Shown: one piece after another, positions 23,032-32,687 of the stretch
Layout: every line of letters begins with the position of its first letter
Numbering within the stretch: the first letter of the stretch is position 1
Assembly: GCF_000687475.1 (NCBI RefSeq)
Contig: NC_057318.1
Span: 4,402,001-4,466,000, forward strand
DNA length: 64,000 nt
Reading direction: 5' to 3'
Source of the DNA: Ustilaginoidea virens
Lineage: Eukaryota > Ascomycota > Sordariomycetes > Hypocreales > Clavicipitaceae
The notes under the pieces: model-generated
What the model was told of the DNA's origin: nothing
Databases searched by the model: none
The model's input: the letters and a program-made list of their open reading frames with translations, nothing else
Made by a program: the position numbers and the translations under genes

Positions 23032-25028
23032 CAGGTTTAACAGCTCTGGAGGTTACATCAGGTCCTCGACCACATGAAGGACCCTGGAGAATGCAGGCGT
23101 TGAAGGAAACTCGACGCTGCCAGCAACCTACCTCCTAAATCAACGTACGAGATTCGATCCCCTTCCTCTCGGTTGATTGCCCTGGGCTGGGTTCGCTCTG
23201 TTTTGATTCTCTCCTCTGCATCGTCAGTCTGCTGACTAATTTCTCGAGCAGGAACGAAACAGTCAAAAGTTCAGACTCCAGACTTCAGACTCCAGACTCT
23301 CAAGACCCGGGCGGATAACAAACTGCTCACCCCTGGCAAGGCTGTGATTGTGATTATAATCTCGGCAGTGGCACGTGTATCAAATTCGCCGCCCGTAGCT
23401 TTGAGCCGCAGGCCACGAGCCTGGTGCCATGGGTTGGTGAAAACATGCTTGCTTGATGCGCTGCAATGGCTGCAACGGGTCTGACTCTTGTGAGCGTTTT
23501 GGCACAGCCAAAACAAAGAACAGGCAACGGGGTTTTTATTAAATTGCTCAATCTGGCGACAAGGTTCCGGCTTGCTCCCTTGCCGACAGGGTTGAAATTG
23601 CTCACACGCGGCCGCGGTGGGGAGAAAGTGAGACGCCGACACCTGCTCTGGTAATAGTCAAGCAAAGACCCCCTTGGCATCGTGGTGAGAACAATGCCAA
23701 AACTCTACCATCTTCGCGATGGGAGCATGGCTTAGCCTTGCAGCAGGTGACTTTTCCTCAAGTTTGCATCCTTTCCCTCCCATCCTACTGTCCAGCATCG
23801 AGTCTACAGAGTTTGGGTGTATGACAGCACGACGAATCGACATTAAAAGACATGGTCCATCATGTCCGAAGCCCCCAAATGCAAGATGAGCCTGCCGTGT
23901 CCTCGGGGTAAAATTCGGAACCCTAAGATTACTTCGTCGCCGATCTTGACGCACGCAGATCAAACGGCTGTTACCGAACCGCAGCAGCAGCAGCAACACG
24001 GCAAGCAAACCGTCTACCGGCAGTAAACGGCGAACGGCGGCCGAGTCTGTTTATCCAAGTCACGGGTGTCTACCACGATGGAAAGCCTCGAGTCTCGTCG
24101 TCACTCGGGTAGGCTGTGAAGCACGAGATTGCACTCACAGCCACTGTTTAGGCAATGGCGCCCAAGGGTTACTACGGTGATGCCTCCGACATTACGAGTC
24201 CTCGACCATGCCCATCATATGGCAATGGCATGAATCACCTGCCTCGTATCTGTTAGGGTGGGGCGCAAACACATATTGTCCGAATTTACTTCACCAGACG
24301 ACATCGACACCGGACGTTCTCCACACGTTGTATCGGCAAACCTCGAGCCAACTGATCGACTGACCTTGCACTATCCCTTTCCCAACCTCGGAGGCTGGGA
24401 AGGATTTTGACCGGTTGTTCAATTACATATCATATTGGGAACCCCCACCTCCAAGCTCATTGTGCGGAAACTAAGCCCCTTGGATATGAAACGCGCAACC
24501 CTGTTACCCTGTTGCAACAAACGTCCACCATGGGCCAGGCAGCATCCATCCTGCATGACGCAGCCTAGAGACGGCCACGGAGCTGAGAGGGAGTGTTTTC
24601 TTTTAATTTTTTTTTATTTTTTTTATTTTTTTTTTTTTTGCCCAAAGCTGCAGATATCCTTGCCCGCAAGTCATGGTCAACTGCAACTTCGAAAACAGCC
24701 GTGACAACGAAGCCATGAATCTTGTGCACAAATCGTTTCCCTCTTTATCGTGCGGATGCAGTCTATCAGGTCATTTGGCCGGCCATGGATACACCGGGCT
24801 TTGAATTAAGTAATGTACCTTAGGTTATGTACCTGAGGTATCAAAGCGCCGTGCTCCGTACTGAAGGTGTATGTAGATGATTTGGCGTCGATAAGCCTTT
24901 TACCCTATATGATGTGGCTTGGCTGCTACGATACGCTGCTATTCCATCTTTCAGTCGTGACGGAGCACTAACAGCCTGCTCCATTGACGCCCCTCCTACC
25001 TCTACCTAGTGCCGGGGCTCTCCTTAAC

Positions 25029-25068
25029 TACTCCGTACTGTGCAGCACTGTACTCCGTACCTAGGTAG
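25029..25068. repeat. TACTCCGTAC pair fused to CCTAGGTA motif
   Basis: Two TACTCCGTAC copies 22 bp apart. The second runs directly into CTAGGTAG, so both dispersed motifs occur back to back. Upstream of the CBS2-like gene. Confidence 0.85.
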
Positions 25069-25579
25069 CAAGTACCGTTGACCCCGTCTGTGAGCTGACT
25101 GCCGACACTTAGCAGGGCTTACGGGTCGGGTCAACTTAGGTTAGGTACTTTCTACTGGTGCGGAGTTAGCTTGCCTCTCGGTCCCCCGTATAGAATCCCT
25201 TTGGGATTAGTTCCTAGCGTGCATCGAAAAAATTCCCCAAAATCACATCCACCTGAAGCGTCTTCGTCTCGTCATCTCGACGACCTGAATCTGCTCGAAT
25301 CGGACCAGGAAGGAAGTAACCCGACCTTTATACGCACCAACTCAATCACAAGCAAACCGCCTTGCGGATATTCGTCTCGCTCCAGCTTGGCCACATGGGC
25401 GGTGCGCCGGAGACCGTCAACCCCAACTGTCGGCAATAATCCATCCCCCTTGCGACGCTCGCAGCCGCCCAGTAACCGCCGTCAAAGTGGCTACACCAGC
25501 TACGTTGCGGTTATCCGCACGGATATCCAAGAAACGCAAGCTATGCAGTCGAGGCGGTTCCGACGTCTGTCGGGTCGCG

Positions 25580-26899
25580 ATGCGACATTACGGCACAGTC
25601 AACACGGCCGATCAACCGCCATCGCCTGAACCAGCTCAGCTAAAGCCCTCGAGCAATGCCTTGGGGCGGCCATTGGCAAACTCGACGAGTGGAACCAAGC
25701 CGTCGTCGTCGGATGCGTTTGCGAGAGCTCAGCGCTACGTCCCTTCGGTTTTGCTTCCTCGTGAAGCCGCCTGCTCGCCCACCGTGCACAAGATCCACGT
25801 CCTCGGCGAAGACGCGAGGTCCAAATTCATCGCCCATGCTCTCTCGAGCGTTTACGACTCGGTAGAGATGATTGGATGGAAAACTCGTCCATTCTCGTCG
25901 CCGTCAGAATCGTCAAAGTACGGAAATATCGAAAAGACCAGACCAGGCAGTCGACGGACCACGTCCGTCGTCGCACGCAACTTGGCGGCTCGGGAAGACG
26001 CCCCGGCGCAGAGCGATGGCCCTGACATACACCAGCTTGTGGTCACGGGATATGGCTACGAAGCTGCCAAGGCATTGGAGACGGTCAAGGATCGACTCGA
26101 CGACAACGCAACCGTGTGCCTGATGAACGACGGTCTCGGCGTTTTGGAAGATGTCCGGACGAGAATATTTCAAGGGGCGCACGAGGCTCCCAACTTTTTG
26201 CTCGGTCACATGAGCCACCGTCTGGCGTTCAACAGACGATACGACGCCGTTGCGCGACTGAGGGGAGGTCAGACCAGGCTAACATATGCCGAAGCACCAC
26301 GAGTGCGCCTCGAGGACGCGCAAAAGGTCGAATCACGGCCCAACTTTGTCCGGTCGCTGGCACGAGCCAAGGATCTCAAGTCCAGCTTCAATACGTACGA
26401 TCAGTGGCTGCGTTTCAAGTTGCCGGCCGTCATATTCGACTCGGTGGTCGAGCCGGTGTGCGTTCTTCTGGACATGCCCTACCACGGGCTGCTGCAAAAC
26501 CGGGCTGCCCAGCGGACCATGTACCGTCTGCTGCGCGAGATCCTCCTTGTCCTCGAGGACATGCCCGAACTGAAAAACTCGACAGTCATCAGAGACTACC
26601 TCCACAGCCAAGGCGTCCAAAAGTTTCTGTACAACAGGATCATGTCGAAGCGGTCGAACCCGAGCCAGCTGGTGAGGCGGATCCAACACGGGCTGCCGAC
26701 GGATGTTGAATACCTGAATGGCTACTTTATCCGTCGCGGCCGGAGTCTGGGCATCAATCTTCCCATGAATGTCATGATGCGAGACATGATCAAGGCGAAG
26801 CACTCTCAGTCGATTGAGCAACTGAACTCGTACATCCCCGTAGAGGAGACGTCGGTGCCAAGCCACCTGGCATTCCAGTATCGGACAACACGTGGATAG
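25580..26899 (+). CDS. PanE/ApbA-fold protein, CBS2-like
   Basis: Single open frame of 439 residues from the first in-frame ATG. The frame is open upstream to about 25289 with an Arg/Lys-rich sequence (LRLSARISKKRKL, then MRHYGTVNT) that resembles a mitochondrial presequence. An upstream exon with the true start is therefore possible. The N-terminal half aligns in order with ketopantoate reductases (VHKIHVLGEDARSKFIAHAL, HQLVVTGYGYEAAKALETV, VCLMNDGLGVLEDV). The C-terminal half gives RFKLPAVIFDSVVEPVCVLL and VEYLNGYFIRRGRSLGINL. The glycines of the nucleotide-binding loop are missing. Fungal proteins of this kind are often named CBS2, a mitochondrial activator of cytochrome b translation. I infer a non-catalytic mitochondrial role. 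Confidence 0.75.
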   Translation: MRHYGTVNTADQPPSPEPAQLKPSSNALGRPLANSTSGTKPSSSDAFARAQRYVPSVLLPREAACSPTVHKIHVLGEDARSKFIAHALSSVYDSVEMIGWKTRPFSSPSESSKYGNIEKTRPGSRRTTSVVARNLAAREDAPAQSDGPDIHQLVVTGYGYEAAKALETVKDRLDDNATVCLMNDGLGVLEDVRTRIFQGAHEAPNFLLGHMSHRLAFNRRYDAVARLRGGQTRLTYAEAPRVRLEDAQKVESRPNFVRSLARAKDLKSSFNTYDQWLRFKLPAVIFDSVVEPVCVLLDMPYHGLLQNRAAQRTMYRLLREILLVLEDMPELKNSTVIRDYLHSQGVQKFLYNRIMSKRSNPSQLVRRIQHGLPTDVEYLNGYFIRRGRSLGINLPMNVMMRDMIKAKHSQSIEQLNSYIPVEETSVPSHLAFQYRTTRG

Positions 26900-27320
26900 G
26901 TGCGGGCATGTGACAAACACAAAAGAGTCCCTTTTCTTCTTTCTTCGTCTTCGTCTCCTGCTGTTTCTTCTTCCTCATGTAATGAGAACGTAAAGGCACC
27001 TGGCCTGCCCTTTTTTAGCATAGCATTGGCGATGGGGTTTTTTTTTCGATCGATTAAAGTCTCTCATGGTGACCGCATTTTTACTTTGCTCCCAAGCCGC
27101 CTGATGGTGTAGCTGTCCGATACTTGAGAAGCAGATGGATGCTACGAGTTTGCTCTTTTACTCTTTTCCTCGCAGGAGCAAGGAGCAAAGAGCAAAGAGC
27201 AAGAGGCTGGCTCACGTGATGCGGAGTTTGATCTATGTCTGCCCCTCCCCCTCCATCTTCCTGGGAAGAAGCTGCGTCCAACGACGAGGCTACATTTCAC
27301 ATTTCACATTTCAACCCAAG
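26900..27320. other. Intergenic: CBS2-like 3' end to PDCD5
   Basis: About 420 bp between two plus-strand genes. Contains TTC-rich and T-rich DNA just after the stop and AGAGCAA repeats near 27175-27205. No gene seen. Confidence 0.55.
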
Positions 27321-27906
27321 ATGGATGATTCGGAGCTCGAGCAAGTATGCGCCAATGATGCCCCCGTTTGAATCATTCGCAGCTTACCCAAGCTCCCGGA
27401 ACGCAGATTCGGAAAGCCCGCTTGGAGCAGCTCAAGGCCCAGTCTGGCGCCGGCGGTGGCGGCCCGTCCTCTCTGTCCCGCGGCCAAGACCAAGACGGCC
27501 AAAAACAGTACGACGCAGCCCCGTTTCCCTCGCCCATCTTTTCTTTCTCTTGCGGCCCGAAATAAACTAATGCGTTAATGGGGATTTTTTTTTTCTTCCC
27601 CTCCTTTCCCATCGAAAATAAAGACAGCAAGATGAGGCCCGTCAACACATCTTGAACCAGATTCTTCACCCCGAAGCGGCCGACCGTCTCGGCAGAATCC
27701 GACTCGTCAAGGAGCAGCGCGCCGCGGATGTCGAGAACCGACTCATCGCGCTGGCGCAGACGGGCCAGCTAAGGCAGAAGGTTACGGAAACCCAGCTGAA
27801 GGAGCTGTTGAGCGCCGTGGCCGACAACAAGGAGCAAGAGAAGATTGTGGTCAGTCGACGGAAGGGGTGGGATGACGACGACGACGACGAGCTGCTGGGT
27901 TTGTGA
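27321..27906 (+). CDS. PDCD5 (TFAR19) family protein
   Basis: Exons 27321-27344, 27383-27507 and 27624-27906 give 143 residues. The start MDDSELEQ joins TQAPGTQIRKARLEQLKAQ. After the second splice comes QDEARQHILNQILHPEAAD, then RLGRIRLVKEQRAADVENR and IALAQTGQLRQKVTETQLK. The tail is a run of six Asp then ELLGL. This is the triple-helix PDCD5 core and matches family length. PDCD5 is a small nuclear/cytosolic protein linked in animals to apoptosis and to the TRiC/CCT chaperonin. Its fungal role is little known. Intron 1 is only 38 nt. The intron-2 acceptor that keeps frame is TAAAG at 27623 rather than the nearby ACAG. Confidence 0.9.
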
Positions 27907-28221
27907 GGCGCAGAGAAGATTTTACTATACCACGGGGGGTTTTTTTTTTGCTTGTACACCATGTCGGAGCGTCTTGCAGAATGAGCATGTCGATTTGTCA
28001 CGAAACTTGGGTTGCGCAACTATCCGGTCGAGGGGTGTGGGTGATGGTATCGGCGGAATTGATGGGAGGCAACTTTTGCCACGCTGAAACATGTCTGTAC
28101 GAGCCAATTGAGCCATTCGAGCCATTCGAGCCATTCGCTGGAGCAATACACACATGGAGAAAGGCTGCAGGTCGAGCAAGCCGATAGGTACGTGCTCTGC
28201 TATCCTCGCGCCCCCTGTGCC
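27907..28221. other. Convergent 3' intergenic region, PDCD5 / COQ4
   Basis: Short convergent gap that carries a period-9 tandem repeat. No gene seen. Confidence 0.55.
28101..28136. repeat. 9-bp tandem repeat (GAGCCATTC, 4 copies)
   Basis: One variant (GAGCCAATT) and three exact copies of GAGCCATTC with a period of 9 bp, between convergent genes. Confidence 0.92.
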
Positions 28222-29203
28222 TCAGCCCTGTTCTCGAAGCCTCTTCCTCTCCTCCCTTTCCCTCCTCCGTATCGCCCTCAGATCTGGCGGCTGCTCGATC
28301 CGCAGCTCCCGCCGCAAATCCTCGACGGGGCGCTCCAGCTGCTCTTCCCAAAACACATTGATGATTTCCTTGCTCCTGGAGCCGTTGCGCAGCGCCCACG
28401 GCAGATAGATATCCCAGAACCTCTTCCGTTCCCGCGACTTCATCGTCGCCGCGGCAAACATGCTCAGCCCAGGCATGGGCAGCCCCGTGTTGGCCCACTC
28501 AAAGGCCTTGAGGGCGATTTCACCCTCGCGAACGACGGGCAGGCCGGTGATTGCGTGGTAGAAGTCGTGGCACTCGCGGTACCGCTGCATGACGTAGGCG
28601 CATTCCTCGTCGTCGATGTAGCGCGTGCCGGAGCGCGTGTCGGGCGAGACGCCTTCGCGGTCGAGCCAGGACACGTAGGCGCGGCCGACTGTGCCCGGCG
28701 GGAGGGACCGCAGGTACGGCAGGGACAAGGTCTCCGAGGTGACTCTGGGCCGGGCGCGGAGGATGCGGCGGCCGGTCGGGTCTGCTAGCATGGCGTCACG
28801 GAGGCGGTAGATGAAGTACGGCGTTGCGGTGGATTCGCCGACGGCGGCGACGAGGTCTGGCAAGGGCCCGGACAGGTCAGAAGGAAAACCCAGAGGAAAA
28901 CAAGAGCAAGCGCGCGGCATTAGGGGGGGGGGGGGGGGGGGGGGGGGGAATGAAAAAAAAAAAAAAAGCACACAACGTACCGGCTCGGTAGGGGTTTAGC
29001 AGCGCCATGACGCTCGACCCGATGGCCATGCTGAGGCGCTCGACTCTGGTGAGAGGCACATGACCGGGATAGCTGGGCGGCGGTCGGTTGAGGACGGAGA
29101 AGTGCTTTGGTTGCGAGGAGGACGGGCGGGATGCGCAGCTTGGGCAGGCGAGGATGCGGACGGCGTGGAGAGTGGAGGGCCATCTTTTGCGCACGACGTC
29201 CAT
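28222..29203 (-). CDS. coq4: COQ4 ubiquinone biosynthesis protein
   Basis: Exons 29203-28981 and 28856-28222 give 285 residues. The N-terminus is Arg/Ser-rich ([16 protein letters not shown]), fitting a mitochondrial presequence. The COQ4 core shows [19 protein letters not shown] and, across the splice, [19 protein letters not shown], then [16 protein letters not shown] and [14 protein letters not shown]. The metal motif HDFYH with a Glu eleven residues on is intact ([17 protein letters not shown]). A basic C-terminal tail follows ([15 protein letters not shown]). Coq4 sits on the matrix face of the inner mitochondrial membrane and organises the CoQ synthesis complex. It is also linked to head-group C1 modification. 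The 124-nt intron contains 26 G followed by 15 A on the plus strand. Confidence 0.95.
28923..28967. repeat. Poly-G (26) and poly-A (15) tracts in COQ4 intron
   Basis: On the plus strand 26 G at 28923-28948 and 15 A at 28953-28967. On the coding strand these are T and C runs near the 5' end of the intron. Confidence 0.9.
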
Positions 29204-29727
29204 GGCGGCCGGTATGAGTTGAACGGGGGCAAGCAATGGGATTTCATCTGATCTGATCTCAAGCTGGGCATGGGAAGACAAGTCGGGGTGATGCCATCGA
29301 AACGAGAAGCCAGGCACGCAGTACAGTACGAGTAGGAGTGCTCCGCACGGAGTCCAGCAGTGCCAAACGATTGTTTCTTTTCTGCCCCACCTTTAGCCGC
29401 GGCGTGCCCCTCTCTGACTGGACGGCACAGCTTGGCGTCAGACTCGGCAATATCTTCTCCAAACTTTTGACCGACGGCAAAAGGCGTCATGAGGACGAGG
29501 CCTACTCGATGAAGAAGAAAGCGCCGACTTGGCTGCCCAGTGCGACGCCCCTGCTTTGCAGCACCAGGCCCAGACTGTTGTTGTTGAAAGCGCAGCACAC
29601 TTGGACGCCGTCTGCCATGGCCACTTGAGCGACCCTTTGAGAAGCTGTCTTCCTCGTGGCGACCGCACCGCACCGCACCGCACCTCACCCCACGCCGAAC
29701 GGCACCTCTCGCCGAGCTGGCCAAGCC
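29204..29727. other. Divergent promoter region, COQ4 / SET protein
   Basis: 524 bp shared upstream region of two divergent genes. It contains an ACCGC 5-bp repeat at about 29661-29685. No gene seen. Confidence 0.6.
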
Positions 29728-31017
29728 ATGGAGTCGATCCAGCGTCTGCTCGAATGGGCAACGGAAAAAGGCGTCGTTATCGACGGCATGGGACCCCGGC
29801 CACTTCCCGGACGCGGCATCGGCATCGTGGCCACCCGAGATTTGAAGGTGAGGCTTTCCTTTTTCCAAACCCATCCGTCCCGGTTGCCCAATCGACAGCC
29901 AAGCCATGATATCCATCCAAAGAAGAAGAAGAAGAAGAAGAAAACCACGTTGCCTGTCGCGTCAAACTAACAAAGTGCACCACACAAACATGATACACGC
30001 AAAATCAAACAGAAAGATGAAGACATTCTAACCGTCCCAGTCTGCCTGCTGAGATCCCTCGCCAACACGCCCGCGCACGTCACCCGCAGTCTCAACGGCG
30101 CAACCACCCACGCCGTCCTCGCCACGTCCCTCTGCCTCGAGACCGGCGCCGAATTCGCCATCTGGAGGGCCGTCCTCCCCACCCGACGCGAGATACGCAC
30201 CTGCATGCCGCTCAGCTGGCCCCCCCAGCTGCAGAACCTGCTCCCCCCCGCGGCCAGACGCCTCCTCGACCGGCAGCGCGCCAAGTTCGACCGCGACTGG
30301 GCCCTGGCGTCGGCGGCGCACCCCTCGCTCCGCCGGCCAGACTTCCTCTATGCCTGGCTCCTGGTCAACAGCCGGACCTTCTACCACACCACCCCTCTGA
30401 CCGAGACGCTCCCCAGGGAGGACCACATGGTGCTGCAGCCCGTCGCCGACCTGTTCAACCATTCGCCCCTGCTCGGGTGCAGGGTGGCCTTTGACGCGGC
30501 CTGCTTCACCATCACCACGACGCACGCCCACCGCGAGGGCGACGAGCTGTTCATCCGCTACGGCGCCCACAGCAACGACTTCCTCCTCGTCGAGTACGGC
30601 TTCACGCTGCCCGGCGCCGCCAACCCGTGCGACGAGGTTTGCCTCGACCCGTATCTGTGCCCGCTGCTGTCTGCCCAGCAGCGCGAGCAGCTCGAGGAGG
30701 TGGGGTTCTGGGGTAAATACATGCTCGACTCGGAGACGGCTTGCTACCGGACGCAGATTGCCCTGCGGGTGCTCTGCCTGTCGGATCACCGCTGGAGAGA
30801 CGTCCTGGACGGAGTGCGCGACGAGGACGAGGACAAAGCTGCAGCAGGCAGGGAGCTGCTCGCCGTGCTGGCGCGGTGCCAAGACGATGTCGGGTGCAAA
30901 CTGAGGCAACTGGGTCGGTGTGAAGCTGGAACTGAAGCTATGAGAGGTGCTCTGAGGCAGAGGTGGCTGCAAATCAACGAGTTGGTAAATAGTACAACGC
31001 TGCGGCTGCAGCAATAA
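29728..31017 (+). CDS. SET-domain lysine methyltransferase (LSMT/SETD6-like)
   Basis: Exons 29728-29847 and 30013-31017 give 374 residues. The SET domain starts at the N-terminus with ATEKGVVIDG, then GRGIGIVATRDLK. A divergent insert follows (DEDILTVPVCLLRSL). The cofactor and catalytic parts are intact: QPVADLFNHSP near residue 183, then GDELFIRYGAHSNDFLLVEYGF. The C-terminus is a helical substrate-binding region like Rubisco LSMT and SETD proteins. Fungal members of this class methylate ribosomal proteins or elongation factors, but the substrate cannot be read from sequence. Introns are rare here, with one 165-nt intron near the 5' end containing an AAG run. Confidence 0.85.
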
Positions 31018-31431
31018 CTTTCTTCTTCTTCTTCTTCTTCTACTTCTGCTGCGAATGTCCATCATCAAACCAGTCGGCTTGCTCACGTCACGTTGCCGCA
31101 TCCCGCATGCCCACTGCCTTTCGAGATTTCGTCAAGTCTCGTTCAAAATAAGTTTACTCAATCGACGCTTCTTAGCGCCAGTATCCGTTGCAACCTGATC
31201 CGTTGGTTATATATGATATACATGTTGTGCAGCAGTAAGCAAGACCAGACAGACTCCTGGAAACGTCTTGCGTCGTCTGTACCGAAATGTACGCGGTTTC
31301 TCCCCCCCCCCTCCCCCCTCCCCTTTCCCTTCGTTTTTTTCGGTCCTTTCTCCATCCGCACCTCTACAGACAAGACATGCCCTCGAAATTTCAACTTCCT
31401 CCGGACCAATTGATCACCTACCGGGAGCTCT
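31018..31431. other. Convergent 3' intergenic region, SET / CPSF6-like
   Basis: Between two convergent stops. It starts with a CTT run at 31021-31040 and has C-rich DNA at 31300-31330. No gene seen. Confidence 0.55.
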
Positions 31432-32687
31432 TCACTCTGGTCGAGGTCGCTTAGCTCCGTGAGGATTGCCCCAGTCACCACTCCCTCCTCCCCCTTGATT
31501 CTGTCCAAAGCCAAAGCCGGCTCCAAAGTTGGGAGCCATACCCTGGAAGCCTGAGAAGAGTCAGCATGGACGACCGGACGGGACACACGCACAATGACCC
31601 CGAAAGAGAAAGAAAAGAAAAAGCAAGGAGAGAGGAAGTGCCGGCTTACCAGGCATTCCGCCACCCATGCCCATCATGCCCATGTTTGCTGGCATTCCCA
31701 TGGGCATTCCGCCCATTGGCCCCATTCCCATCATGTTGCCTCCGCCTCGGTTGCCTCGCATGCCAGCAGGGCCACCGCGCATGCCGCCGCCCATCATGTT
31801 TCCGCGGTTGTTGAAGCCAAAGTTTCCGCCGCCCATGGGCCCATTGAACCCGCCGCCCATGTTGCTGTTGAATCCCATGTTGCTGCTGTTGTTGTTGAAG
31901 TTGCGGTTGGGGTTGTTCAGGTTGTAATTGTTTTGATTCATGTTTCCTCGATTGATGCCGAAGCCACCACGACCACGGAACCCGCCGCTGTAATTGCCAC
32001 GTTCATTGTATGGCGCTGCTGGCGTGGTTCGTGGTTGCTGGTCTTTGCCTCTCGCGGGTGCGTCTTTTGGTAACGTCTTGAAAGGATTCATGCTCGCGTT
32101 CCAGTATGATGTCGACAGTTTTTTGGCCGCCTGCCCACCATCCGACGCTAGCTTATCCATGAAGCGCTTCGCGGCTGTCGCGGCTTGGCGGGATTCGAGT
32201 TCAACATACACTTGCCTGCAACTGCGGGTCAGTCCCGAGGGTGGTTTCGCCACGTGATGCAACGACAGGAACAGCGCAACGATCAATCTTACCCTTTGCT
32301 CTTCCCGTTGACCTTGTGTTCACTAAACGTCAGCTCCTTGACTTCGTCTTCGCACTCTGCCTTGCGCATCCAACCACGGATATCGTCATCGGTTGTCCAC
32401 CAGTTGAGCTCGGAAATCATGATGGCAGCTGTTGAATTTGAGTCCACTGGGCGATGGTCTTCCTCTGGTTTTCGCTTCGTCCCGTGATGAATGCTTTCTT
32501 CTTCACTTTTCACAGGGTGACTGTCGCGGTTCTGACAGTTGCCGTCCGTTTCGACATGAGCGGCATTTGGTTCTTCTTGTACATGCTGGTCACCTTCGTT
32601 ACGTTCATTGCTCCCTTGCTCCTCTGGCTGCGGCTGCTCGTTCGTGGCATCACCGTAAAAGTCGATTTCAAAGTCTGCCTCCGCCAT
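31432..32687 (-). CDS. CPSF6/CFIm68-like RRM protein
   Basis: Exons 32687-32293, 32215-31650 and 31550-31432 give 359 residues. The N-terminus is acidic (MAEADFEIDFYGDATNEQ). The RRM spans about residues 88-165: AIMISELNWWTTDDDIRGW, then LTFSEHKVNGKSKGQVYVE. The WWTTD motif and the NGKSKG loop resemble the RRM of CFIm68/CPSF6 (WWTTDEDL, NGQSKG). The C-terminal half is a low-complexity Gly/Asn/Met tract (GGGFNGPMGGGNFGFNNRG) ending in AKRPRPE, a likely nuclear signal. In animals CPSF6 pairs with CFIm25 in pre-mRNA 3'-end processing, and its tail is Pro-rich and RS-rich. The Gly/Met tail here differs, so I infer a related RNA-processing role. The start is the first in-frame ATG. Confidence 0.8.

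Larger units (their letters stand above)
21646..25579. other. Long divergent intergenic region, transcription factor / CBS2-like
   Basis: About 3.9 kb with no gene I can support. It contains an (AAG)n tract at 21738-21785, poly-A (21 nt) at 22695-22715, a 7-bp repeat at 22983-23031, T-rich DNA near 24600-24640, and TACTCCGTAC at 25029-25038 and 25051-25060, the latter fused to CTAGGTAG. AT-rich stretches at 22160-22260 could be terminator-like. Confidence 0.5.

Noticed and set aside
23140..23170. GATTCGATCC, resembling a tRNA B box
   Set aside because: The flanking bases do not form a 5-bp T stem and there is no A box or acceptor stem nearby.
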